Part shown: piece after piece, positions 22,474-49,576 of the stretch
Layout: the number at the start of each line of letters is the position of its first letter
How positions within the stretch are numbered: the stretch's first letter is position 1
Notes under the pieces: model-generated
The model's database searches: none
What the model was told of the DNA's origin: nothing
The model's input: only the letters and a program-made list of their open reading frames with translations
Translations under genes and position numbers: made by a program
DNA from: Capitulum mitella
Taxonomy: Eukaryota; Arthropoda; Thecostraca; Pollicipedomorpha; Pollicipedidae
Reading direction: 5' to 3'
Assembly: GCA_030062745.1 (NCBI GenBank)
Contig: CP099839.1
Coordinates: forward strand, 15,236,044 to 15,300,043
DNA length: 64,000 nucleotides

Positions 22474-24055
22474 GCGGCGGCCGCGCCGCACCAGGCAGCT
22501 GACGAGCCGGCGCCGGACCGGGCTCGCCGGCCCGGCCGGCCGGGGTAGTTTTATCGTGTCGGTGCTGAAGTGTACAGCATTTTACGCTGGGACGCGCGCG
22601 TCCGACGGCGCCGCACGCTGGGGTCTCTTCGGTCTGCCTGTCACGCCTGCCGCGTCGCGCGTCCTTGTAGCAGCAGTGGTTCGAGGCAGTGCCGCCGCTG
22701 GGACGGTCTGGAGACGATCGGCGTATGTACCCTGTACTTCTTGTCCAGCGTTTGTAGGAGCTTCGTGTCTGCGCTCTGTCATGTTATAACCTGCTAACGT
22801 GTACCAAATACTTTGGTGTTAATACAGACGTATATAATGATCGCGTTTGAGACTGGTGGAATCGGACGGGTTTCCCTGTCGGGCCGCGGCCGGCGTGGTC
22901 CTGCCTGGTTTATGCTGTGGTCTGAGTCCGGCAGTGTCTAGTTCCTGGGCCACGCGGAGGTGGTGAGCCCATGTGTAGTGGTTAACAGCGTGTGTACAAA
23001 CTGGCTTCGATGGGTACGGTTCGTTGGTCCCTGGTTCAAACCCCACCAAACCAAGGCACCCCGGAGTGTCCAGACTTTGCTTCGACCCCGCTCATAGACA
23101 ATCCCAAAAACAGAAAAGGCACTGCAGCCAAGACTCGAAGCATGCGTCGACAGGGTCCTCCCTATCATCTCTGGCCAGGAGCCAAAACAAGCGTCCAGCG
23201 CGTGCTCGTCCTATCCCGGGCTCCACCACGCCGCAATCCAAGGTCGGTACAGTTTATTATGAGCCAGGCGCATAGATCAGACGGCCGATAAGGCACGGCC
23301 AGTGGGACGGAGCCGCGGTGAGAGCACCAGCACCGGTCACACAGGGAATGTTGCCGGCGCAAGTAACTTGATCACAAACGCACGCCGGGACTCGCACGGA
23401 ATGGGGGCTCGGTGCACCAAACCCATCCTACCATCCGCTAACCCGTACATTCCCCTGGTTAGAAGAACTGAAGCTTGGCGCACGCGAACACGTACATAGC
23501 TGAACCCATTAAATACAAGAATGGTCTGCCTCTGCACTCTCCCAGAAAGGCTAATTTCAGAGGTCACCAGCGTAATCACGTGGCCCCCGTTAAAACTAGC
23601 CGCGAACACAAGCGTGTACAGCACGTCCTTTGGTTCTCCTGATCAGAGGCCAGTGAAACAGGATCTCCACCGAGTCCACGCTCGGTCCGTCCCCCAGTTC
23701 AAACGGGGCACGCCCGGCCCGTCGCCGGCCACCGCGCCTGAGCAAGGCATCGCATAGCTAAAGCCACACATTCGGACCGACGTACAAGTCACCTATAGTA
23801 AAACGCGGCGCTTCCGAGGGGCGCCTAGAGCGGGGCACACAGGGAGCGGCGCGCCGGCGGCGCAGGACGTCACACGAGACAGGACCGCCGCGCTCGCCGT
23901 CGTCTCAAGCTCTGAAGTCGGAGTAGGCGGCCGGCGGCCGGCGAGGAAAGAGCGCGCCGTCACGGCCGGCAGGGCGCCGACCGCCGCCGTCCGAGCGTCC
24001 CTGTCGCCACCGCGGCGGCAGCGCGGGCCGGCGCCGGCCGCGGCGCGCGCCGCCG
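22474..24055. other. Convergent intergenic region between KIF23 and SLK
   Basis: Holds the 3' UTRs of both genes and a tRNA-derived SINE (22966-23055 and tail). A TTTATT at 23253-23258 is an AATAAA on the minus strand and could be the SLK polyadenylation signal, but it lies in or beside the SINE. I see no canonical AATAAA for KIF23. Confidence 0.5.
22966..23055 (+). repeat. tRNA-derived SINE head
   Basis: Pol III promoter boxes are visible: A-box-like TAGTGGTTAACAGCG (22976-22990) and B box GGTTCAAACCCC (23033-23044), spaced as in tRNA-derived SINEs. It does not fold as an intact tRNA and is followed by unrelated tail sequence, so I call it a SINE. The tail may run to about 23260. Confidence 0.65.
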
Positions 24056-38042
<13,987 letters not shown>

Positions 38043-40329
38043 CTATTTACACCATCGTCTGTGAACAACCGGCTGGGGTTACGGCCGCACGAAGCTCGCG
38101 CCGGTACGAGTCACCTTTTCACCGCCTCAGCCACCCTGTGAGATGTGTCGGCGCATACGGACCGAGCCGTGAGGCATTCCGGCGCGCACGCGGGCCGGTC
38201 CCTGCCCTTCCACCACCGCACCGCGCCCGCCCGACAGTGACACCACGCACCTGGCGCCACACGACCAGCGCCGCTCGCGCCTGCAATCGGACGGCAACGT
38301 CAAACACACACACACGGAGCTCTATCGACTTTCAAGGTCGCGACCACGGAAACGGCCGCACTCCTGGGCACACAACTGTTCACCAACCATCATTGGAAAC
38401 GCACAGAGCAAACGTCGATATCGGGGCCATAAAGACAGAGACGGCATTCCCAGCCAGATCATGGACAGAGCACTATTCCAATGCGAAGAAAGTTCGCGAC
38501 GATCGGAGACAATGACATCTCACGTCTTAGGGATGACAGGCTTTTTAGTCACCGATATCACGATGATACCCGTGATATCCCACATAAAGTGATGAGCAAG
38601 TTGACAGGCAATAGTCTCTCAATACCACTTAGAAACACTTGGAAGTCAAAACGGGCGCAGAGACACACCCAGATATGGGATGCACACTGTGGTAGTTATG
38701 TGCAAAATGTGAAGTACGAGCCCGGCTTCGTTAAAAAAAGGCTCTTCGGACCATGGCTGCATGGTCTACAGCCCTGGGGTTACTTCCCACAGAGCTCCCA
38801 CTGTAGAAAACACTGCGACGTTTGTGCCCTGACAGTCCGTGGCGCTGTCGGGCCCTGGTCCGCTACCGGCGCCCGCCACCGGCGCAACACAGACACTGGC
38901 TAATTCATTCCACATCAGCAACAGCATGACCTGAACATCTGAACACAAACATCTGACATGTATCTTACAGTAAAGGTGGCTTTGGTGTATGAACAACACA
39001 TACAACTTTGACTGTGCAAGCCAGCAACATCACTAGACTTGTGCTACTTTTCCAATGATTGTGCACTGCACATCTCATCCCTTAAATGCTATTAATCAAA
39101 GGGATAGGAAAACAAAACAGACATTTTGTTGAGGACAAAATAAATATTTATACACCTTTACAAGTCTCAACACAAGCAAATACAATCTTTCAGAGGCTAT
39201 CAAAGACAAAAGATTGTAGCTTTCTGAAGCCATGGAAGTCAAACAGCATTATAAAGGCATTCAGCTGTGTCTACCACTTTTTCAACATTCATCCCTTCCA
39301 TGTTCAGCAAACAACAGAGCTTCCATTTTCTACCACAATGGTCATGGCCCATGGAACATGCAACACATGTTTCTTTTTTGCCATAAAAGCATATTTCACA
39401 CAAGCATGCTTAAGTATCCATTACCACTCCATTCAACCAACCTGAAAAGGCTCAAAAATAATATGATGTCCTTACAACACTTTCTGCCAGACTATCATGC
39501 ACAGCAATCAAATCATGTTTTGTAATGCAGTATGCATATTTAGTTTCTCTGACATGCTGCTAGAATTACCTGAACTCAACTAAAAAGGCAAGAGTAAAGA
39601 GCATGCCATGGTCTTCCAGGTGGCTCTAAATGTTTTTGTTTTGCAGTCAGACAAAATTAGAGGTCAGGTAACAACTGGGATACACAAGCTCTTCCTTGTG
39701 ACCTTCACCAGATAAATTTTTGCTGCAGAGTGCAGATCTGTATTATGAATCTGCATTAGGTCCATTTTTCATTTAATCCTTCCCACATCACATGCATATG
39801 CCTAAGGTCAGCTACCCCAGTACAGATACTGCTTTCTCAAACTTCCTGGTTGTCTGCTGACCTGGCCAATTATGCATATGTCCTTTTATCACTCTTTTCA
39901 TTTGGTTGCCCTGGGATGGGATGCATGCAAATGATGGCAGCTTATAGCAGAAGAGTTACAAGCTTCTACAAAGCTTTAGTTGAACACATGGTGTTCCACT
40001 TAGAAAAGCCACATACCTTTTGAGCTGGTCACCATCATTCATGCTGCTTCTCTAATGGTCATGAAAGCTAATGGTTATGTAAAAGCCAGTACAAAATGAG
40101 CTGCACATGGACCCAGTACAGGCCTGATCTGCAGTCCATATCTTCTGGAAGTAGCAAGACTGCTGGCAACTCAAGAATTTTACATGTTCACAATTGCTGA
40201 TTATGCAGGAAACTCCATTTCAAAATCTACAGTCACCATAGCTGCACCCATTACTAAATGACAATGACAGGTGTATTTGGGGTTCCCAAGTACTGTTTTA
40301 TGAACAATGACATGCTACAGACCAGGTTT

Positions 40330-40650
40330 GGAAAAGGCATTGTTTTTGGTGTTAAAGTACACCCAAAAAATGGGCTCCAAAAATATTTCATGCTCTAAAA
40401 GTTTGATCTTGTGTGTCATGAAAAAGCTTCATTATAACCATGCTGACAATTTTTTTAATTCTGCAAACAAATGACTCTGTCTTCATTCAGCCAAAGCCAG
40501 ATATGATGTCATGACTGACTTATGCCAAGAATGCCAAGTTAAACCAGTTTTACTCTTTGCAAAATTCCATGCTCCAAAACAAAAAAATTGTATTCTGACA
40601 CCAAGAATAAAAACTAGACTTCCAACCCTGGTACAGACAGAACCTAAAAC
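40330..40650 (-). repeat. Dispersed repeat family, reverse copy
   Basis: Same element as 13130-13450: TTCATTATAACCATGCTGACA, GCAAACAAATGACTCTGTC, GATGTCATGACTGACTT and GTTAAACCAGTTTTACTC. It lies inside a CpG-poor block and has lost the CpGs seen in the KIF23 intron copy. Confidence 0.75.
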
Positions 40651-43600
40651 ACATGATGGCTATGGAAAACTGCAGATTTTATGACATTTCCTTCATTCTG
40701 ATTCCTGGGTGTGAAATACTAAGTTCTGCAAGAGACATAAGGCATGTTCATCGCACTTGTGCCAAACTGCATACCAGGGAGTTCTAATATGTTAGTTTAT
40801 GTAAGTTCAAAATCAATGACTTACAAGTTTCTGTGTTTTAACAGTTTTCCTCCTTGGAAACCTGAAGCAAAAACTGAACTGTGCCATTTAATGGTTCATG
40901 GCAGAAATGGCAGAACTGGCAGAAATGTTTCCAGTTTCTGCTTGTTCCCTCCTGTAAGGCTATATCTCTTTAAATTTTAAGCAATCTCCACCATGTGTTA
41001 TTTTCCTTGTTCAAAGCAAATGATATGCATACTGCTCACTAGCTGGTCCCCATTTCTTTATGATAAGGTATATCACTAAATGCTTACCAAGATACAAATG
41101 CAAATGCCATTTTTTCAATTACTCCCCAGACACTATCAGCTGAGGCTGAAGCTGCACCAGCAATTTACTATGCACTTACACACACAAAGTTATTGCCTCA
41201 GATTCTAAAGGGAGAAGAAACATTTAACTATGTTAGTATAACATGACTGCACAAATTTGTCAATGGATAACTTTACAGAAACTAGGTGCCCATGATGCTT
41301 TTTGGGGCAACACACATAATTACCATCCATGTGATCTGCTTTTCTTGACCTTGCCTTATGACCATAATCTGCAGCAGTTAATACATCCATTGGTACATGG
41401 AAGGCAATTTATTTAATCTAACAACCTGATCAGGGCTACATCATTACCAAAAATTTATCCATTCTTAGTTTCATGCACCCAACCAGGAATTTTCATTTGT
41501 TGACATTCATGGTCACAGGCAAAGGCACTGTTGGGTCCAGGGGGTCTTAAAAGACCATGCCCCTTTTTTGGGGTGGGCCCTGCATGTCTCTTGACCCCTT
41601 CCCCTCTTGTATGGAAAAACAATTTTTTGCCTTTGAAGCATTTCCTTGACCAAATGTCAGTTTTCAAGAACAGCAACACAAAGTGGCCAAAATGTGATGA
41701 GAAACAAACATTTCAAGGCAGGTTAGTTAAACTGCAAAATGAAGAAAGGTGGAGTTTCATGTGCTTCTGCCCTGGTCCACACATGGCCATTCATACAAGC
41801 CATCCATCAGTAGTTTGCCTAATCCCTTATGGCATAATAAATATAAGTAATGCATCAGATGGCATGACAGTGATCTTTCTTTGGGGTCTTTTCCATTATG
41901 ATGGAATATTAGGTATTTACAAAAGAGGAGATTATTGGGGAGGCATGAAAAAAATGTGAGCACCACATGGGTAGCATTCCATCAATACCACTTGTTCTAA
42001 CCAAAAATAATCTACATCAGAACCACTAATAAACAACAGAGCCATGGGATCCTCCCATGAATTTAAAATTGAAGAATTATGGATGGCAGTTCGGACCACT
42101 GTGAGTCATATCAGACCCTCTCATCTCACGTTCCCAGGCCACAAACTGGGATAAGTTCTAACCGCCGAAACAGAGCAACCCACCTTCAGTGCTCCTGTCT
42201 GTGGTGCACCATCGATTCACAGCTACAAAATCCTTACGGACGGTCCATCATAGATCTAGCAATGTGAGACTTAATATGTGCTGACGACCCAACACACCCA
42301 CACAGCCGTTCCAGCCTCTGGTTTCCTCTTGGGAGTCGGAAGCTGTGCTTTCCGGCCGTTCCCAGGGACACCGTATCATTACTTGGACAACTTACCGCTA
42401 GATGTCGGAGATGTCACGCCCAAAGAGGAGTGGCGCAGACGCGACGTTCAAGGTGCACGTCGCTTGATTCAGTTTAGCAGTTTTTTACTCTTACGTTAAC
42501 TGCATTTCCGTTGGAATATGCCGATTTGATAATTTAAATAAAGCGAAGCTCAAAATTGTCTGTAAACCAATTGGACAAGAAAAACACCAAAAACTTGATA
42601 CTAGCAAATGCAAAGTCGGCGCTGAACAGACTGCTGTACGGCTGCTTACTGCTGCCTTCCAGAGCGGTTAATGCGACTGAAGACGAGTTTATTCTTACGT
42701 GACTCACTTCACCGAGAGGATAGTCCTAAAACCTTTAGTTCCGGTCTCTTTTCCCAAAATCCAACCTTCACGCGTTGATCTGGATTTGTCAGCAAGGGCG
42801 CCGCCGCGCTCGGTGGTACTTCTTCCGCGCAACCCTACTAAATAGCGCTCGATGGTACTTTTTTCGCGCAACATTCCTGGATACAATGTTAAATTACACA
42901 GCGGTTGGCTTAGGTTTCTAGATGGTGCTATGCACAGAAACACTGTTTAACAGCGCGATCAGAGCGTGCTGTTCAGGCACTTTTGCCTCGGAGAAATAAG
43001 AAATGACTGTTCACTAGAAGCATACCCATCCCATTCCAGAATGAGGGCCATTCTCCATGAGTCAAGCGATAACACGTTAGCACTGTTACCAGCTGAACAC
43101 GGGGCCTGTTCCTTGCTCTGACAATATGATGTTTCTCCGTGTAGCTGACCTGGCCATCTTAGCGCCGACGGAGGGGCATCGGCCGCAGACAGATGTGGAA
43201 ACGTCTTAGCAATGTTCCGAACGTGAAACGGGACGGTGCCATGACAGCCGTCTTCTGGGCAGATTCTTCTGCGCAGATTTTCCGAGGCATCCCGTTACAA
43301 TCACACACGCGTACCGAACGAGCCGTGTATTGCGGGCATGCAGGCGTCGACCGGGCGCCGGCCCCGGCAGGCTGCTGACTAGAGACTGGCAACGGCACCG
43401 CCAGGGTGTCACCACCCCGAGCGGGCCTGTACTGGCGACACCGGCACCTGCCGGGCTCACGGCTGCTGGCCGCGGTCCGACCGCGCCCGGCGGCACGCGC
43501 AGAATAGCGGCCAAATCAAAACAACTGGCAATTATGCGCACAACTGTACAGGCCTTCCGAGTTCGATGTCATATCACCGGTCAAGCTGCTGGCTGCGCTG

Positions 43601-44743
43601 TCGCCCAACGAATTCGGATTAAAAAAAGAAAAGTTAGGAAATGCAGAAGAACCACTTCAATCATCTAGGGATAAACACTTTCATTCCTCAAAAGGATAAC
43701 ACAAAAAGTAATATATCACAGCACACGAAAAACTGATGTGATCGTTCTGGAATGACTGGCGATAACAAAACCATTTATCCTGGTGACGCGATGTCCTTTC
43801 GCATCTCGCACACTGACCGTAAACGGCGAAAGCTATCAAAAGGTTTGGTGCCTCCCGAGCCGCGGTAGCTCCAACCACAAAGTCTCAAGACTGACAAACG
43901 TGGCAACAGGCTACGTTCTACGGGGAAAGTCTGGATTAGTCACAAAGCAGTTTTTACAGACGGTGCCAACAGCTGTAAAGGCAAAGGTACGGGTAAGCCG
44001 TTACAGATCTAAGCAGGTAATGAATCGACGACATCCTTTAACTTCTCCGATACTTTCTGGGCAAAAGCTATGCAAGACAACACCACCGATGTCAAATGGT
44101 CTTCGAGCTTTTTAGAGGAGAAATTTCTCGCTTTCCACTCCCAGTTCGTCAAGAAAAAGCCCCATCGGAGTCCTCTTCAGGCCGACTGCTTCCATTTTGT
44201 TCGTCAACTTGTTCCTGATATTTCTGAGACGCATGGACGCATGGACGAGCACCGCTGAGAACAAACGTCACGTGAGCATTCCTATCGTGGTCCGAAGAGC
44301 AGGGGCACCTCTGCAGGCAAACGTGGAAAACAGCTAAATCACACTACCGATCGACTACTTATTTGCGCGCGTTGTCAGGCAACACACGAATAGCAGCAAA
44401 ACAAACATGGGCAATAACATCACGTCGCTAGTCACACGCGTAATTCACAACCCACTGGTATTAAAAAGACCTCAACCTGTCCGAATAAGATCCCATGTGT
44501 TTCTGTCTGAAAACGTATTGCCCGCAATTTTACCAAAACAGGCGAACCATTCTCTCGGTTCATGGTGTATCTGCCACTATGGCTTGCATCTTGTTAGCTA
44601 GCTCGGATATTTACAAATCGCTATCGGCAACACCCAAATAATGACACAACTTTATGCATATAACGCCCCACCCGTCAAAATGACCACGTCTCTCATGACT
44701 GCAAAACCATAGGTTGACATCACTGCATTTCATATGACACTGT

Positions 44744-44925
44744 CCACATAATGAACGGTCACATCGTCACGTGTCCACATGTCTTGAAATACACACGACG
44801 GCCACATGATAACGTATTCACATCTCCACGTGTCACGTCCATATCTAATGGCACGTGGCATTAACATGACCACATGGTCACATGAACTGCACTTCAAACG
44901 GTCGTGCATTTGCACTCACATTACG
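44744..44925. repeat. Degenerate CACGTG/CACATG-rich stretch
   Basis: Repeated short words (CACGTGTCCACATGT, CCACGTGTCACGT, GCACGTGGCA, CCACATGGTCACATG) give several palindromic E-box cores in under 200 bp. This could be a decayed short tandem repeat or a cluster of bHLH sites. Confidence 0.5.
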
Positions 44926-45276
44926 TTGTTTTCGATCTAAAATCTCAAAGGTGATGATTATGATACATGAGGTAGTGCACCTAGAACGTCTCAACATGGA
45001 AACGGGTCGCCTGCACCTCCCCCTCCCTTAGCCCCATACATACACAAGCGATTCCAATAATGAAGGCAGAGAGAAGCACCAGTTCACCATGGAGCAACAC
45101 CCGAGTCACCGCTGCTGCTGCAATGTTGCTATTGGACACCATTTGCAAATAAGTACAACACCACTGACAACCTATTTGCATCAATGATCTCTTCTGCAAC
45201 GACACAATACGTTCAAGTACGCTTAAGAACGGTGGACAAATAAGCCTTGCTCCTGATTTACAATCCCCCCTCTACC

Positions 45277-47444
45277 TCATAGCACGCTGGAACAGGTGAG
45301 CCAGACAACAAATGTATCTAACATGGTACCGCGCGCCGTCGAGATGGGGCGATGCCCGAATCTCCGGCAACAGCCCGCAGCCACAGCTCCGCTGGCGGAC
45401 GTCCCCAGCGGGAGTCCATACTTGCCTAAGATGGGTAGGCAGATTCCGAACAGGAAGACCACTACCGATCCCGCCATGTAGACGATGAAGTACCCTCCCG
45501 AAAAGATGAGGGTGATGCTCAGAAGCGGATGGTCGCGTTTGAACCGTGACGCCATGGCCTTCTTGTTTGTGACGTAGTAAAATATGGCGAACATGACGGT
45601 CAGGGCGGCGAGGCCGCACAGAAACTTGTGCGGGTGAATCATTCTGCAAACAAGCCACGCGTCAGAAAACTCCGACTGCGTCAAATACTGTCATAAAAGG
45701 CAAACGTAGAAACAACAGCACAACCCCAACCGGACCCAACACTATCGGATCCACAAAAAAGTCCGCTGATACAATACCGTACGAGTAAAAACAACAACAG
45801 GCAACAAAAGAATGGAAGCTGAAAAAGAACTAGCAAACAAATGTGAGGTAAAGTAAAAAAAGGTCTGATGGTAAGCATCCGCAGGAAAATGGTCATTCTT
45901 CTTTTTCAACGAGCTAGCAGATTTTTGCTGGCAGGTAGCTACGGTTGCACGCCAACCGCTGGCACACCCCTCCAAGATGGTTTGAAATTCAAGGTCAAGA
46001 AAGGGAGTGTCATCTAAAAGTTAAACCAACTAAGAAAATGCCCTAGCAAACGGTGGTTAAACTAAATTGTGCAAGGCTCCTTGCCAATGTTTTTTTTGTG
46101 ATGTAAAATGCACCATGTGTCGTGACGCTATAAATTCAAACTAATTACATTTCGCCTATCCACAAATTTTGTTCGCATACAAACGACCCTGTCTGCGGTA
46201 AATTGAGAGCTTCCATACATCACGTCAAAAAGAGGTACAAATGTTTGTTGACATAACAAGCCTTCTGTCTCAGGAAAAATACTGGACGTATGGAATGCAA
46301 ACGTTACTCAAGTTCAACGCAATCATGTCAGTTTCACTACAGCCATACAAACATGACCGACGAATGACTTTGAAAAGGTCAGATGTCATCTACTCTGTGG
46401 TATGATTTGAGCAGCAGCCGACGATCTGAGCAATGTTTACGTAATGCCGCTTCACATGGCCAACTGATACAGGCGGCTGAAAACGGTGAAAGAAGACAAT
46501 ACCGCCTACGTGACCAAGCCACAAAGGCGTCCGAAAAACACTGAGAGGATTATCCGCTTTCGACAGGTACTTATGCTATGCCGTGGTCACCGCCTACTAA
46601 CTTCAGAGACGTAACAACTTTCCGAGGCCGACGGACGTATCACGAAGCTGTCCGGAAAAGAATCACCAATTCTTTTACGCAAAGTCCTGCTATACGGTAC
46701 AAAATTCACACGAATTTGGCGATCCTGCTGTAGCAACAACATTCAGTCTTCTTAGTTCACGTCTGTAAAATATTTCGGATCCTGTGCGCCATTTCCAACA
46801 TATAAAATTGTATGATGGAATTTTCCTTGTTCGATGAGGAAAAGACGACTCAGCGATCGACCGAATTTCGCCGAAAAAGTGCCGTACAAAAAGCCTCGTG
46901 CCGGTAGCAGTCGGCCCCCTTTACCAGTCTGCGCCACGCCGCACGGTCCCCGATGTACGAGAGGGGTTCCACATCACTACTTCTACTGCCAATGCTGCTA
47001 AACGGCATTACTGCTACGCGACAGTACTGCTACCGACAGTCCTGTTGGCAGAGGTGCCGTGTAGTAGTGTCGTCGTGATCAGCGGTGAAGTGAAACAATA
47101 CTGTCGTTAGCAGTAGTGTCGTGTAAAACTACTGTCGTTACCAGTGGAGTCGTTAACAGTTATGTCATCAGCAGTACTGTCGGAGCAGTAATGTCGTTTG
47201 CAGTACTGGAGTAGCAGTAAAGTCGTGTTATCGTACGAGACGTAGCAGTTCGTCCTTACCCCACCACCAGGAAGATCAGCACGGCAGAGAAGAAGTAGTT
47301 GGTCTGGTAGTAGAGCAGGTTCCGCACGACCCGGTACGTCCACTTCTCCGGGTCGCGGAAGTTAGGGACCTGGAAGCGGGCCGAGCTGACCAGGAAGTCG
47401 TCCAGGCTCCTCATCGGCGCGATCTCGATCTCGGCGCCCGCCAT
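45277..47444 (-). CDS. ARL6IP5: ARL6IP5-like PRA1-family ER membrane protein
   Basis: Two coding exons, 47444-47260 and 45643-45277, joined in phase 2 by a 1.6-kb intron; 183 residues against about 188 in vertebrate ARL6IP5 (JWA/PRAF3). PRA1-family proteins sit in the ER and Golgi membrane, bind prenylated Rab or Arl GTPases, and ARL6IP5 also restrains glutamate transporters. Seen: N-terminal IAPMRSLDDF, the signature NFRDPEKW and RVVRNLLYYQTNYF, then hydrophobic segments in both exons (SAVLIFLVVG; FLCGLAALTVMFAIFYYV; ITLIFSGGYFIVYMAGSVVVFLFGICLPIL). The last about 45 residues diverge from the expected basic NLKNK-type tail although the length is right; a GCAAGT after ATCTTAG could instead be a GC-type donor to an unseen exon. 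Confidence 0.85.
47100..47240. repeat. Degenerate short tandem repeat, unit about 17 bp
   Basis: A loose pattern of CAGTANTGTCGTT recurs about 8 times (from about 47000) in the intron just after the donor of the first ARL6IP5-like exon. Copies have diverged and spacing varies. Confidence 0.55.
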
Positions 47445-49541
47445 CGTCACCTGCGGAACGCCGCGGCCCTTCAGCACGACCACCGACGGCGGACGGCAGT
47501 CACACACACTGCGCCATTCCGCAGCGAGCTCCGCACACCCTCGGGAAAACTCCTACAAATCGTGCCCGGCACCACCACACGTCCACGCACAGCGGCAGAC
47601 CGCAGCGACAGAAGTCGGAGCCGAATGAGCGCTGCGGAGAGCGTCTGCTACCGACAGGGACGGCCAACACGCGACGCTGCGAGCTGTCGGCGCCGGGACC
47701 GACTCCGAGCGCGTGACCTGCCTGGGAGCTGACCAGCACGGCCGAGCACCTGAGCACCTGGTGTCCGGGGCCGCCTGCAGCGAGGCCGCCGCCGCCGCCG
47801 CCGCCGCCACCTGGCGGCCGCCTTATTCGGCGCGCGGCCGACCGCCGCCGCACCGGTTGCCTAAATAAGGCGGCCAGGCCAGCATCGATGAGACCGATCG
47901 CCGCCAATGAACCCGTCACCGGCTTCTGACGGGTAGCGGCGGCCGCTGTCACCGACCGGTACCGGCGCTCCAGGGCCAACAGGTACCGCCGCACCGACCG
48001 GCAGGTACCGTTCCCGGAGTGCCAACAGTTACCGCCGTCAGAGGACCAGCCGGTACCGCCGGACGTGGCCCCGAGAGTTGCTGCCGCAGTAACCGACACA
48101 GCTGCCCGCGAACGGGGGCCGAAATGTTCGGGATGGCAACAGTGAACACCATACATCCGACGGCCAACGTCGTGGTGGGAGGCAGCAGCACTCGCGGTCC
48201 CATTACTACAACGTCTTACGGGCTGATTGAAGTGAATGAAGCCAACAAGGCTGATTCTGCAACGTTCGGAGCATGCAGACATGCCAAACCATTAAGTCTT
48301 GACATGCTTTGAGGTCCTTTGTTGATAACCGTACATCCATCATGATCATTGCCAACATCACTGCCTGAGCTTTACTGTCATACTTTCGACCACTCGGGAC
48401 GACCAAATGGGAATCTCTAGTGACATACTGTGTTATTCCAGTGTTTTATTCAACACTCTTAGATGGCATCTTTTGCACTAAAGTCACGCACATGCTTTTA
48501 CGCCCCATATCTTGAGCATATGACCACGGAATTACAATGACTTTGTTCCAGCAGTACTGCTACACTGCGCAAGTACTTCACGCTGCTAAGATCTCCAAGG
48601 CTGGCAGAGGTCCCGGGTTGTCAGTCGGATCGGTACTGCCGACAGACCATCACATTTGGCCGTGATCACTCCTCCGAACCACAATGATCCCGTGTGCCGA
48701 ACAGTGCCCCTGAATTTTTCAGACAGCAAAAGAGGCGACCAGACGGAGACTTAAACTTGGCAGAGCTGAAGAGAGGCTAAAAATAAGGTACACGGCAGAA
48801 AAACGCAAAAAACAGGTTCATATTTACGTCACATCAACAACACTACCAAATCAACCAGGAAACATTGAAAGAGGTGTACCATGTAAAACATCTAGCATAC
48901 CCCAGTGTCTAACACGAAAACAATATTACACTCTGACATAATTTGGCCATTATGGCGGCTGGCACTTAGCAGCCTGTTCCCCAGATGTGCAAACATCACT
49001 TGCACTCATCACTCCTGGCCCTCTGCGCCCCTGGCTAGTCCAACTCCCAGTCAGCGCTGTCCGGCCGTGTCGATCTGCAGCGGTCGACGCCCGTATCAGT
49101 ATAGAGCAACGTCAGCGACGTCACAGAGCGCATACGGCCTCACACGCGACTCGCCTGCGGGGGATGAACAGGTGGTGACCTTGACTAGGGGCAGATTCAG
49201 CATACTACCTCGCCAAGGGCCGAACCACTAGGGGAAAGGGGGATGTTTGAATGGACTTCTTTCACTTTTTGAAAACCTGGAGAACATATGGAGAATATTG
49301 GATACATATATCTCTTACGTGTCATATTATGCAAACATATAAGTTCTGGATTCCATCCTTTCCATGCAATCACACAGGCCTCCCGTTAAGATTCAGGACC
49401 AACAATGCTGCACCTGTAACACCAATAGCACTGTGGGCTTCACCCTTGGGTAGCCATATGTCGATATGGTCGCGTCTAAGATCAATCTAGGGAGTGACCA
49501 TGAAGTGATGATGGATGTGTGTTCGCGTGTTCGTGCATGCA

Positions 49542-49576
<35 letters not shown>

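Noticed and set aside
21892..22491. Proteins of 168-199 residues across the second minisatellite
   Set aside because: Repeat translation on both strands; the real coding content is the terminal KIF23 exon from 22288.
22966..23055. A functional tRNA gene
   Set aside because: A and B boxes are present but a cloverleaf with proper acceptor stem does not form; a SINE explains it better.
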